Of a DNA stretch of 64,000 nucleotides, positions 10,546 through 19,125 are shown in pieces. This stretch comes from Stenotrophomonas sp. WZN-1. GTDB lineage: Bacteria > Pseudomonadota > Gammaproteobacteria > Xanthomonadales > Xanthomonadaceae. The DNA is taken from the NCBI RefSeq assembly GCF_002192255.1, contig NZ_CP021768.1:4048001-4112000 (forward strand). Reading direction: 5' to 3'. How positions within the stretch are numbered: position 1 is the first letter of the stretch; each line of letters opens with the position of its first letter. The position numbers and the translations under genes were made by a program. Under the pieces are notes generated by a model. That model had not been told where the DNA came from and did no database searches. It saw nothing but the letters and a program-made list of their open reading frames with translations.

Positions 10546-11058
10546 TTACTTGACCTCGAACTCCTGCGGCGTTCCGGCCGCCTTGCCATCGACGGTGACT
10601 TCGGCGCGGTACTTGCCGGCCGGCCAGCCCTTTGCATTCTTGAACGTGACGTTGGTGGTTTCCGCACCGCTGGTGTTCAGGGTGGCGTTCTGTTCGCCGG
10701 CCACCTGGCCGTCCTGGTAGGTCAGCTTCGCGCCAACGGTGACGTTGTTGGCAGCACCGTCGGTCTTGACCGAGACGATGACGTCATCCTTCGGTGCGAA
10801 CAATGCCGTCGTCGCAACCGACTTGTCGGCGGCTGCGGTCTTGCCGACGGTGACCGAGGAGACGCTGACCGCAGCGGCTTCGGCCATCGGCGGCGGTGCG
10901 CCGGTCATCGGCGCGGGAGCTGCAGGTTCGGCCGGGGCGGTCGCTGCCGGAGCGGCGTTGCTGTCGGTCGACTCTTCCTTCTTCTTGCAACCGACCAGGG
11001 CAACGCTGCCCAGCAGGGCGGCGATCAGGGCGGTCTGGAGCGGGGTGGTCTTGATCAT
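10546..11058 (-). CDS. Outer-membrane-type lipoprotein, unknown function
   Basis: A 170-residue protein with a lipoprotein signal peptide: an MIKTTPLQTALIAALLGSVA core, then the lipobox LVGC with Cys at about residue 24 and the basic KKKEE after it. An Ala/Pro-rich linker (about residues 33-60) leads to a beta-rich C-terminal domain with VSSVTVGKTAAADKSVAT and AGKYRAEVTVDGKAAG, resembling an immunoglobulin-like or extracellular adhesion-type domain. The residue after Cys is Lys, not Asp, so outer-membrane sorting is expected. A strong terminator follows. The LysM gene lies upstream on the same strand, 45 bases away, so they may be co-transcribed. Function unknown. Confidence 0.8.
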   Translation of the reverse strand: MIKTTPLQTALIAALLGSVALVGCKKKEESTDSNAAPAATAPAEPAAPAPMTGAPPPMAEAAAVSVSSVTVGKTAAADKSVATTALFAPKDDVIVSVKTDGAANNVTVGAKLTYQDGQVAGEQNATLNTSGAETTNVTFKNAKGWPAGKYRAEVTVDGKAAGTPQEFEVK

Positions 11059-11103
11059 TCGGGGTTCCTCCCAGGGATTGTCGGACGGCGTTCGATCGCC
11101 GGC

Positions 11104-11397
11104 TTACTTCGGCGGCAGTTTCAGGGTCTGGCCCGGGAAGATCTTGTCCGGGTCGTCGAGCACATCGCGGTTGGCTTCGAAGATCTTCTTCCAGGCATTG
11201 GCATCGCCCAGGTGCTGCTTGGCGATCTTCGACAGCGAGTCACCCTTCTGCACGGTGTAGGTGCCGCCGCTCACAACGTCGGCGGTGCTGTCCACCGAAG
11301 CGCTGACGCCGGAGAAGTCCGCCTTCGGTACCTGCTCGGCGGTACTGTCGACGCTGCCACTGACGCCGGAGAAATCGGCTTTCTTCTCGGTACTCAT
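11104..11397 (-). CDS. Small LysM domain protein
   Basis: A 97-residue protein from ATG 11397, with CGGGAG upstream. The N-terminal half has two near-identical copies of KADFSGVS-x-SVDSTA. The C-terminal half is a LysM domain, TYTVQKGDSLSKIAKQHLGD through IFPGQTLKLP, a peptidoglycan-binding motif. No signal peptide is seen. It resembles the LysM half of YgaU/Kbp-type proteins, but the BON domain is missing and the tandem repeat takes its place. It probably shares a transcript with the downstream lipoprotein. Function unknown beyond probable glycan or potassium-protein-like binding. Confidence 0.8.
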   Translation of the reverse strand: MSTEKKADFSGVSGSVDSTAEQVPKADFSGVSASVDSTADVVSGGTYTVQKGDSLSKIAKQHLGDANAWKKIFEANRDVLDDPDKIFPGQTLKLPPK

Positions 11398-11514
11398 CCA
11401 CAACTCCCGTTTGCATGACTACGTGGTTCGCACGTTGCCATGGTGGTTGTTAAATGGGGATGGTGCAGATGTGAAGCCGCCACCGGGGGAGGCTGAACAA
11501 TCGGGTCTCAAGCG

Positions 11515-11583
11515 GTAGCGCCGGGCCATGCCCGGCGGCTTTGGCTCTGGCCGCTGCGCTCGCCGGGCATGGCCCGGCGCTAC
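11515..11583. repeat. SMAG repeat pair
   Basis: Two facing GTAGCGCCGGGCC... palindromes about 25 bases apart, between queF and the LysM gene promoter region. Confidence 0.85.
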
Positions 11584-11604
11584 CCGTGACAGAGCGGCCC
11601 CCCG

Positions 11605-11682
11605 GTAGTGCCGGCCGCTGGCCGGCTTGCCCTGGCCCTCGACGCGGGTTCCTTGCAGTTGCCGGCCAGCGGCCGGCACTAG
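11605..11682. repeat. SMAG repeat pair, GCCGGCCGCTGGCCGGC type
   Basis: A GTAGTGCCGGCCGCTGG palindrome and its facing partner; the partner's head is CTAG instead of GTAG. With the pair just upstream it fills the 304-base gap between queF and the LysM gene; nothing else was recognised there. Confidence 0.8.
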
Positions 11683-11701
11683 CCGTAACCGCCTGCGGCC
11701 G

Positions 11702-12520
11702 TTACTGCCGCAGTTCGCGGTAGGTCGCAGCCGGAGCCGCGATGCCGGGGCTGGCCCGCCAGGGATTGATATCCAGGCCACCACGGCGGGTGTAGTGGGC
11801 CTCCACTTCCAGCCACTGCGGCTGGCAGCGCGCGGACACCTCGCTGAAGATCCGTTCAACGCACTGCTCGTGGAACTCGGCGTGCTCGCGGTAGCTGACC
11901 AGGTAGCGCAGCAGGCCCGCGCGGTCGATCTTCGGCCCGCGGTAACGCAGGCTGACCGTCGCCCAGTCCGGCTGGCCGGTCACCGGGCAGTTGGACTTCA
12001 GCAGCGCCGAGACCAGCGTCTCCTCCACCACCTCGCCCGCGTCGGCAGTCAGAAAGTCCGCCTGCGGCGGGCCGTAGCAGTCGATCTCCACGTCCAGCCC
12101 GTCGATGGATTCACCGAGCGGCGTCTCGCGCAGGCCCGGCAAACCGAACGCGACCTGGACCGGCGCACCGGCGCAGGCTGACAGGTCAGCCACCAGGCGC
12201 TCGCGCATTGCCTCGGCGCTGTCGATACGCGTGCTGTTGAGGGAGTTCAGATACAGCTTGAACGACTTCGACTCGATCAGCCGCGGCGAGGTGCACGGCA
12301 CCTGCACGGTGGCGACGGCGACCTGCGGCTTGCCACGCGGGTCGAGCCAGCTCAGCTCGAATGCATGCCAGCGGTCATGGCCGACGAACGGCAGCGCAGC
12401 GTCATCGAGGCCGATCTCGGCGCGGGCGCCGCTGCGCGGGATGGGAAACAGCAGGCCGGGATCGTACTGCGACGGGTAACTGACCTCGCGACCGAGGCTG
12501 GAATCCTGTGGGGTGTTCAT
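11702..12520 (-). CDS. queF: NADPH-dependent 7-cyano-7-deazaguanine reductase
   Basis: Reduces preQ0 to preQ1 in queuosine tRNA modification. At 272 residues it is the long two-domain (E. coli-type) form. The QueF motif ESKSFKLY is at residues 83-90. The catalytic cysteine is Cys178 in [12 protein letters not shown], in the C-terminal half. The start ATG 12520 is preferred over 12529 because a TACAAT -10 box (12528-12533) would put the transcript 5' end almost on the ATG, suggesting a leaderless message. No other queuosine gene is adjacent. Confidence 0.95.
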   Translation of the reverse strand: MNTPQDSSLGREVSYPSQYDPGLLFPIPRSGARAEIGLDDAALPFVGHDRWHAFELSWLDPRGKPQVAVATVQVPCTSPRLIESKSFKLYLNSLNSTRIDSAEAMRERLVADLSACAGAPVQVAFGLPGLRETPLGESIDGLDVEIDCYGPPQADFLTADAGEVVEETLVSALLKSNCPVTGQPDWATVSLRYRGPKIDRAGLLRYLVSYREHAEFHEQCVERIFSEVSARCQPQWLEVEAHYTRRGGLDINPWRASPGIAAPAATYRELRQ

Positions 12521-12527
12521 GGGGGTC

Positions 12528-12533
12528 ATTGTA
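12528..12533 (-). promoter_or_regulatory. Probable queF -10 box
   Basis: TACAAT on the minus strand, 7 bases before ATG 12520. The -35 position (CCGAAG) is poor. If used, the mRNA would be leaderless or nearly so. Confidence 0.45.
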
Positions 12534-12613
12534 TCGCGCCCAGGGCGGGCCTTCGGCCGGGCCGGCCAACGGCGGAGCCCCTCCGTGGTGGTTCAGGGCA
12601 CGATCTCGGGATC

Positions 12614-12717
12614 GGCCGGGAGGGTGGGTTGGCTGGGGGCCGCTGCAAGTACGTCCATGTAAGCTCGGTCGCCGCATCCATGCGGCTCACGCCCCCAGCC
12701 AACCCACCCTCCCGGCC
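12614..12717. repeat. Long hairpin A of structured cassette (copy 1)
   Basis: Perfect 27-base inverted arms (12614-12640 and 12691-12717) enclose a 50-base loop. The loop itself has the small stem CCGCAT/ATGCGG and the word TCCATG. It belongs to the same hairpin family as 12850, 31146 and 31420. Confidence 0.8.
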
Positions 12718-12849
12718 ACGGACAATTTCCCGCGCCACCACGGGAAAGATCAGGAAAATCAAAATCAAAAGCCAATCCTTCAGACATTCCGGATGTCTGC
12801 CCGTGTCGACCAAGGTCGACACCTAGCAACAGCCGCGTGAACCTGTCTG
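12718..12849. other. Cassette middle tract, copy 1
   Basis: After hairpin A come a TTTCCCG/CGGGAAA stem (about 12725-12746), an AAAATC-rich run, and a short palindrome GTGTCGACC/GGTCGACAC at 12803-12822. The same order occurs at 31252-31371. No ORF is supported here. Confidence 0.6.
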
Positions 12850-12955
12850 GGGCGGGGCGGTGTGGGCCTGCAGGACCGTTGGCGCCATGGATGGCGCCAT
12901 CGAGCCCCCATGGACGGGTTTACGGCGTGTCCTGCAGGCCCACACCGCCCCGCCC
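12850..12955. repeat. Long hairpin B of structured cassette (copy 1)
   Basis: Perfect 27-base arms (12850-12876 and 12929-12955) around a 52-base loop that contains the inner stem GGCGCCAT/ATGGCGCC. The loop differs at only one base from that of hairpin B in copy 2 (31443-31494). The arms differ at paired positions and keep pairing. Confidence 0.85.
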
Positions 12956-13038
12956 AATCAACAGAAATCCAGCACCGCTCTTACCGTTGACGTTGCCGTT
13001 GCTTCGGCGGGTGCAGGGCGCAGCCCTGCCTGAAACCC

Positions 13039-14358
13039 TCAGCCAGCAGGAGTGCCTGCACCGTGCAGGTAATCCAGACTCACCTGCAGCAGCGCGCGGA
13101 ATCCAACATCCAACGCCTTCTCATCCAGCAGGAACTTCGGCGAATGGTTGGCCGGCGCCGTCGCCGGGTCGATGCCCACGCTGGTCGAACCCACGAAGAA
13201 GAACATGCCCGGCACCTCCTTCGCGTACAGCGAGAAATCCTCCGCACCCATCTGCAGCGGCGGCTCGTACACGTTGTCCTTGCCCACCACCGCCTGCAGG
13301 CTCGGCAACATCTTCGCGGTCAGCGCCGGGTCGTTCACCGTGGCTGGGTTGCCTTCCGACTCGTAGATGTCGGTCACCGCCTTGGCACCGTGCGCGGCGG
13401 CGGTGTGCTCGGCCACATTGCGCAGGTCGGCGAAGATCTGCTGGCGCATGCCTTCGTCGAAGGTGCGGATGGTGCCGACCATCTCCACTTCATCGGGAAT
13501 GATGTTGTAGCGGATGCCACCGTTGATCGCGCCGAAGGTCAGCACCGCCGGCTGCTTGGACAGGTTGGCGCGGCGGCTGACGATGGTCTGCGCGGTGCCG
13601 ACCAGATCAGCGGTGGCGACGATCGGATCGACACCGTTCCACGGCGCCGAACCGTGCGTCTGGCGCCCGATCACCTTGATCCCGAACCGGTCCGAGGCGG
13701 CCATCAACGGGCCACCGCGCACCGCGATCTGCCCTACCTGCACGCTGGAGAACACATGCAGGCCGAACACTGCTTCCGGCTTGAAATCAGCGAACAGGCC
13801 TTCCTTCAGCATCAGCGCGGCACCACCCTCTTCCGGCGGCGGTGCGCCCTCCTCGGCCGGCTGGAAGATCAGCATCACCTGGCCGGGCAGATCTTTCTTC
13901 ATCGCGACCAGTGCTTCGGCCACGCCGAGCAGGGTGGCGGTATGCGCGTCATGGCCGCAGGCATGCATCACGCCCACGGTCTGACCGCGGTACTGGTCAG
14001 TGGCCTTCGAGGCGAACGGCAGGCTGGTCTGCTCGGTCACCGGCAACGCGTCCATGTCGGCGCGCAGCGCGATCTTCGGGCCTGGCTTGCCGCCTTCGAT
14101 GATCGCCACCACGCCGTGATGGGCGATGCCGGTCTTCGGCTTCAGGCCCATCGCACGCAGGCGCTTGGCGACCTCGGCCGAGGTGCGTGCCTCGCGGTTG
14201 GACAACTCCGGATGCTGGTGAAAGTCGCGGCGCCATTCGACCACCTTGGCCTGCAGCCGCTGCGCGACGGCGGTCACCTCCGGGCGCTGCCCGTCCTGGG
14301 CGTGGGCAAGGGCCGGCAGGGCCAGCAGCAGGGCGGACAGCAGCAGCGAACGGCGCAT
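13039..14358 (-). CDS. Secreted M20-family amidohydrolase
   Basis: A 439-residue metal-dependent amidohydrolase of the hippurate hydrolase/IAA-amino acid hydrolase type, with a signal peptide (MRRSLLLSALLLALPALAHA) that sends it to the periplasm. Family motifs include RRDFHQHPELSNRE, metal-binding MHACGHDAHTA, IFQPAEEG, and PPLQMGAEDFS near the C-terminus. The substrate is probably an N-acyl or peptide-like amide and cannot be specified. Start ATG 14358 places the signal peptide correctly. It is divergent from the efflux operon, with 186 bases between starts. There is no sign of an operon. Confidence 0.9.
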   Translation of the reverse strand: MRRSLLLSALLLALPALAHAQDGQRPEVTAVAQRLQAKVVEWRRDFHQHPELSNREARTSAEVAKRLRAMGLKPKTGIAHHGVVAIIEGGKPGPKIALRADMDALPVTEQTSLPFASKATDQYRGQTVGVMHACGHDAHTATLLGVAEALVAMKKDLPGQVMLIFQPAEEGAPPPEEGGAALMLKEGLFADFKPEAVFGLHVFSSVQVGQIAVRGGPLMAASDRFGIKVIGRQTHGSAPWNGVDPIVATADLVGTAQTIVSRRANLSKQPAVLTFGAINGGIRYNIIPDEVEMVGTIRTFDEGMRQQIFADLRNVAEHTAAAHGAKAVTDIYESEGNPATVNDPALTAKMLPSLQAVVGKDNVYEPPLQMGAEDFSLYAKEVPGMFFFVGSTSVGIDPATAPANHSPKFLLDEKALDVGFRALLQVSLDYLHGAGTPAG

Positions 14359-14544
14359 CGCAATCTCCACAGCAGAAGGGTTCCAGCTGAATGTAGGGCA
14401 ACACCGCCGCCACGGGAACCTCCGGCGCTGGATCCGGTCATAGCGCCCGTCCCATCCGTCATGCAGGAAACGTGATGTGGCACAGGTATGCTTTGCGCAT
14501 TGCCCCGGCGTCCCGCCTGGTCCAGCCCTCTCGGAGTCCTCGTA

Positions 14545-15786
14545 ATGTCACGTGTTTGGAAGATCGTGCTGCTGGTCGTGGCAGTGCTGGTGCTGGCCGT
14601 GGTCGGCCTGCGCGTCATGGGCGGAGGCAAGGACAAGGCCGGTGGTCCAGCTGCGGGGGCGCGCCAGGGCGGCGAGGATCCGAATGCCGGCCCGGTGCCG
14701 GTGACCGTGGTGGATGCCACGCGCCAGGACGTGCCGGTGTATGCCAGCGCGCTGGGTACGGTGACCGCGATGAACACCGTTACCGTCAGCCCGCAGGTCG
14801 GCGGCCAGCTGATGAGCCTGAATTTCCGCGAAGGCCAGGAAGTGAAGCAGGGCGATGTGCTGGCGGTGATCGATCCGCGCACGGCCCAGGCCAGCTACGA
14901 CCAGGCCGCTGCGGCCAAGCGCCAGAACGAAGCCCTGCTGGCCACCGCGCGCTCCAACTTCCAGCGCTCGAACGCGCCTGAGTATCGCCAATACGTCGCC
15001 AAGACCGATCTGGATACACAGCGAAACCAAGTGGCACAGTACGAAAGCGCAGTCGCAGCGAACGAGGCCAGCATGCGTTCGGCACAGGTGCAGCTGCAGT
15101 ACACCAAGGTCACCGCACCGATCTCCGGCATCGCCGGCATCCGCGCGGTCGATGCTGGAAACGTGGTCAACGCAGGTACCGCGCTGGTCACGCTGACCCA
15201 GATCCACCCGATCCACGTGCTGTTCAACCTGCCCGAGCGCCAGCTCGGCGACGTGCGCCAGGCGCAGGCCGCCGGCACGGTGCCGGTGGCCGCGCTGGAC
15301 CGTGCCGATTCGCACGTGTTGTCCGGCGACGGCAAGCTCGACGTGGTCGACAACCTGATCAGTGCCGACAGCGGCACGTTCAAGGCGCGCGCCCTGTTCG
15401 ACAACGCCGACAACGGCCTGTGGCCGGGCCAGTTCGTCAACGTGCGCATGCAGCTGCGCACGATCGCCGGCGGCGTGGTCATCCCCACCCAGGCGGTGCT
15501 GCGTGGCCCGGACGGCGAGTACGTCTACATCGTGCAGGGCGACAACACGGTAAAGATGCAGACCGTGCGCAGCGGCGTGGAAGTGGGCGACAGCCAGGTG
15601 CAGATCGCTGAAGGCCTGAAGGGCGGCGAGCGGGTAGTCAGTGAAGGCCAGTTCCGCCTGAAGCCGGGCAGCAAGGTCACCGCGCTGAAGCCGGGCGAGA
15701 CCCCCGCCGCACCGACCGAGGCCGAGCTGAAGGCCGCCGAGCAGAAGAACGGCGGCAGTGGCCGTCGCGGTGGTGGCCCGCGCTGA
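14545..15786 (+). CDS. smeI: RND efflux periplasmic adaptor (MdtA/SmeI-like)
   Basis: A 413-residue membrane fusion protein with an N-terminal membrane anchor (WKIVLLVVAVLVLAVVGL). The hairpin/lipoyl region has GTVTAMNTVTVSPQVGGQL and a later TKVTAPISGIAG. The C-terminal end is Lys/Gly-rich. It bridges an inner-membrane RND pump and an outer-membrane channel. ATG 14545 has GGAGTCC upstream. It is followed by two RND pump genes, the mdtABC/smeIJK layout; S. maltophilia has one such two-pump system, SmeIJK. The smeI symbol rests on that layout and the organism inference. No outer-membrane channel gene is present. Confidence 0.85.
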   Translation: MSRVWKIVLLVVAVLVLAVVGLRVMGGGKDKAGGPAAGARQGGEDPNAGPVPVTVVDATRQDVPVYASALGTVTAMNTVTVSPQVGGQLMSLNFREGQEVKQGDVLAVIDPRTAQASYDQAAAAKRQNEALLATARSNFQRSNAPEYRQYVAKTDLDTQRNQVAQYESAVAANEASMRSAQVQLQYTKVTAPISGIAGIRAVDAGNVVNAGTALVTLTQIHPIHVLFNLPERQLGDVRQAQAAGTVPVAALDRADSHVLSGDGKLDVVDNLISADSGTFKARALFDNADNGLWPGQFVNVRMQLRTIAGGVVIPTQAVLRGPDGEYVYIVQGDNTVKMQTVRSGVEVGDSQVQIAEGLKGGERVVSEGQFRLKPGSKVTALKPGETPAAPTEAELKAAEQKNGGSGRRGGGPR

Positions 15787-15860
15787 GCGCAGGCTACTGA
15801 CCTCCCTCGCGCCGGCGAACCTGCCGGCGCCGACATTGAAGTGCCAGCAAGGATCAGTCC

Positions 15861-18800
15861 GTGGGCTTTTCGACGATCTTCATCCGCCGCCCGATCGCCA
15901 CCTCGCTGTTGATGGCGGGCCTGTTGCTGCTGGGCATCCTCGGTTATCGCAAGCTGCCGGTGTCGGCGCTGCCGGAAATTGATGCGCCCAGCCTGGTGGT
16001 CACCACCCAGTACCCCGGCGCCAACGCCACCACCATGGCTTCGCTGGTCACCACCCCGCTGGAGCGCCAGTTCGGGCAGATCTCCGGGCTGGAACTGATG
16101 ACCTCCGACTCGTCGGCGGGTCTGTCGACGATCATCCTGCAGTTCTCGATGGACCGCGACATCGACATCGCCGCGCAGGACGTGCAGGCGGCGATCCGCC
16201 AGGCCACCCTGCCTTCGTCGCTGCCCTACCAGCCGGTCTACAACCGGGTGAACCCGGCCGACGCGGCCATCGTCACCCTGAAGCTGACCTCCGACACGCG
16301 TCCGCTGCGCGACGTCAATAATTACGCCGACTCCATCCTGGCCCAGCGCCTGTCGCAGGTGCAGGGCGTCGGTCTGGTTTCGATCGCCGGCAATGTGCGC
16401 CCGGCCGTGCGCATCCAGGTCAACCCGGCGCAGCTGTCGAACATGGGCCTGACCCTGGAGCAGCTGCGCAGCGCGCTGACCCAGGCCAACGTCAATGCGC
16501 CCAAGGGCTCGTTGAACGGCAAGACGCAGTCCTACAGCATCGGCACCAACGACCAGCTGGCCAGCGCCGCCGAGTACCGCGACACCATCATCAGCTACAA
16601 GAACGGCCGCCCGGTGCGGCTGTCGGACGTGGCCGAGGTGATCGATGGCGTGGAGAACGACCAGCTTGCCGCCTGGGCCGACGGCAAGCCGGCGGTGCTG
16701 CTGGAAGTGCGCCGCCAGCCCGGTGCCAACATCGTGCAGACCGTTGAGCGCATCCGCGCGATCCTGCCGCAGCTGCAGGGCGTGCTGCCGGCCGACGTGC
16801 ACCTGGAGATATTCAACGACCGCACCGAGACCATCCGCGCCTCGGTGCATGAAGTGCAGTTCACCCTGATCCTGACCATCGGCTTGGTGGTAGCGGTGAT
16901 CTTCGTGTTCCTGCGCCGGTTGTGGGCCACGATCATTCCGTCGGTGGCGGTACCGCTGTCACTGGCCGGCACCTTCGCGGTGATGGCCTTCGCCGGCATG
17001 TCGCTGGACAACCTCTCGCTGATGGCGCTGGTGGTGGCCACCGGCTTCGTGGTCGACGATGCGATCGTGATGATCGAGAACATCGTGCGCTACATCGAGC
17101 AGGGCAAGAGTGGCAAGGAAGCGGCCGAGATCGGTGCGCGCCAGATCGGCTTCACCGTGCTGTCGCTGACCGTTTCGCTGGTGGCGGTGTTCCTGCCGCT
17201 GCTGCTGATGCCCGGCGTCACCGGCCGCCTGTTCCACGAGTTCGCGTGGGTGCTGAGCATCGCGGTGGTGCTGTCGATGCTGATCTCGCTGACACTCACC
17301 CCGATGATGTGCGCCTACCTGCTCAAGCCCGATGCCCTGCCCGAGGGCGAGGACGCGCATGAGCGCGCGGCGGCCGCCGGCAAGCAGAACCTGTGGACGC
17401 GCACCGTCGGCCTGTACGAACACAGCCTGGACTGGGTGCTTGGACACCAGCGCCTGACCCTGGCTGTGGCCGGCGGCGCGCTGGTGCTGACCGTGCTGCT
17501 GTACCTGCTGATTCCCAAGGGCCTGCTGCCCGAGCAGGACACCGGCCTGATCACCGGCGTGGTACAGGCCGACCAGAACATCGCCTTCCCGCAGATGGAA
17601 CAGCGCACCAAGCAGGTGGCCGAGGCACTGCGGCACGATCCGGATGTGACCGGCGTGTCGGCGTTCATCGGTGCCGGCAGCATGAACCCCACGCTCAACC
17701 AGGGCCAGCTGTCGATCGTGCTGAAGGAGCGCAGCCAGCGCGATGGCCTGGACGAGATCCTGCCGCGCCTGCAGAAGGCGGTGGCCGGCATTCCGGGCGT
17801 GGCGCTGTACCTGAAGCCGGTGCAGGACGTGACCCTGGATACCCGCGTGGCCGCCACCGAGTACCAGTACTCGCTGTCGGACGTGGATTCGGCGACGGTG
17901 GCCAGCCAGGCCACGCGCCTGACCGAAGCGCTGCGCAAGCGTCCGGAACTGGCTGACGTCGACAACAACCTGTCCAACCAGGGCCGCGCCCTGGAGCTGA
18001 ACATCGACCGCGACAAGGCCAGCGTGCTGGGCGTGCCGATGCAGACCATCGACGACACGCTCTACGATGCATTCGGCCAGCGCCAGATCTCGACCATCTT
18101 CACAGAGCTCAACCAGTACCGCGTCGTGCTGGAAGTGGCGCCGGAGTTCCGCACCAGCACCGCGCTGATGGAGCAGCTGGCCGTGGCCTCCAACGGTGCC
18201 GGCGCATTGACCGGCACCAATGCCACCAGCTTCGGCCAGGTCACCTCGTCGAACTCGTCGACCGCCACCGGCATCGGCGCGCAGAACACCGGCATCACCG
18301 TCGGCGCCGGCAACATCATCCCGCTGTCGGCACTGGCCGAAGGCAAGGTCAGCAGTGCGCCGCTGCTGGTCAGCCACCAGCAGCAGCTGCCGGCGGTGAC
18401 GGTCTCGTTCAACGTCGCGCCCGGTTATTCGCTGTCCGATGCGGTACGTGCCATCCAGGAAACCAAGGACAGCCTGGACATGCCGGCCCATCTGCATGCC
18501 GAATTCATCGGCAAGGCCGCCGAGTTCACCGGCAGCCAGACCGATGTGGTGTGGCTGCTGCTGGCCTCGCTGGTGGTGATCTACATCGTGCTGGGCGTGC
18601 TGTACGAGAGCTACATCCATCCGATCACGATCATCTCCACGCTGCCGCCAGCTGGTGTAGGCGCGCTGCTGGCGCTGATGCTGTGTGGCCTGAGCCTGTC
18701 GGTGGACGGCATCGTCGGCATCGTGCTGCTGATCGGCATCGTCAAGAAGAACGGCATCATGATGGTCGACTTCGCGATCGAGGCGCGCCGCGCTGGTGCC

Positions 18801-19094
18801 AACGCGCACGAGGCGATCCGCCGTGCCTGCCTGCTGCGCTTCCGCCCGATCATGATGACCACCGCCGCGGCCATGCTCGGTGCGCTGCCGCTGGCACTGG
18901 GTACCGGCATCGGCTCGGAGCTGCGCCGCCCGCTGGGCATCGCCATCGTCGGTGGCCTGCTGCTGTCGCAGCTGGTGACCCTGTACACCACGCCGGTGAT
19001 CTACCTGTACATGGAGCGCTTCTCCGAGTGGCTTGCGCGCCGGCGCGAGCAGCGTGCGCTGCGCAACGGCTCGCTGCAGGAGCCGCAGGCATGA
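15861..19094 (+). CDS. smeJ: RND efflux pump, first (MdtB/SmeJ-like)
   Basis: A 1,077-residue inner-membrane proton-driven multidrug exporter with the RND fold (12 membrane helices, two large periplasmic loops). It starts GTG with AAGGA 9 nt upstream. The N-terminus MGFSTIFIRRPIATSLLMAG is conserved. TM4 carries the proton-relay pair in VVDDAIVMIENI, and GIVKKNGIMMVDF is in the second half. It follows the adaptor by 74 bases and is followed by a second RND gene; such pairs (MdtB/MdtC) form mixed trimers. The smeJ symbol is from layout. Substrates cannot be read from sequence. Confidence 0.88.
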   Translation: MGFSTIFIRRPIATSLLMAGLLLLGILGYRKLPVSALPEIDAPSLVVTTQYPGANATTMASLVTTPLERQFGQISGLELMTSDSSAGLSTIILQFSMDRDIDIAAQDVQAAIRQATLPSSLPYQPVYNRVNPADAAIVTLKLTSDTRPLRDVNNYADSILAQRLSQVQGVGLVSIAGNVRPAVRIQVNPAQLSNMGLTLEQLRSALTQANVNAPKGSLNGKTQSYSIGTNDQLASAAEYRDTIISYKNGRPVRLSDVAEVIDGVENDQLAAWADGKPAVLLEVRRQPGANIVQTVERIRAILPQLQGVLPADVHLEIFNDRTETIRASVHEVQFTLILTIGLVVAVIFVFLRRLWATIIPSVAVPLSLAGTFAVMAFAGMSLDNLSLMALVVATGFVVDDAIVMIENIVRYIEQGKSGKEAAEIGARQIGFTVLSLTVSLVAVFLPLLLMPGVTGRLFHEFAWVLSIAVVLSMLISLTLTPMMCAYLLKPDALPEGEDAHERAAAAGKQNLWTRTVGLYEHSLDWVLGHQRLTLAVAGGALVLTVLLYLLIPKGLLPEQDTGLITGVVQADQNIAFPQMEQRTKQVAEALRHDPDVTGVSAFIGAGSMNPTLNQGQLSIVLKERSQRDGLDEILPRLQKAVAGIPGVALYLKPVQDVTLDTRVAATEYQYSLSDVDSATVASQATRLTEALRKRPELADVDNNLSNQGRALELNIDRDKASVLGVPMQTIDDTLYDAFGQRQISTIFTELNQYRVVLEVAPEFRTSTALMEQLAVASNGAGALTGTNATSFGQVTSSNSSTATGIGAQNTGITVGAGNIIPLSALAEGKVSSAPLLVSHQQQLPAVTVSFNVAPGYSLSDAVRAIQETKDSLDMPAHLHAEFIGKAAEFTGSQTDVVWLLLASLVVIYIVLGVLYESYIHPITIISTLPPAGVGALLALMLCGLSLSVDGIVGIVLLIGIVKKNGIMMVDFAIEARRAGANAHEAIRRACLLRFRPIMMTTAAAMLGALPLALGTGIGSELRRPLGIAIVGGLLLSQLVTLYTTPVIYLYMERFSEWLARRREQRALRNGSLQEPQA

Positions 19095-19125
19095 TCCTCG
19101 CCCCGCTGTTGCGGGGGGCCGCACG

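Noticed and set aside
11515..11682. Possible CRISPR-like array
   Set aside because: The units are palindromes of unequal spacing in opposite orientations with no spacers or cas genes; they are SMAG repeats.
12725..12746. Terminator in the cassette middle tract
   Set aside because: The TTTCCCG/CGGGAAA stem is not followed by a T-run on either strand.
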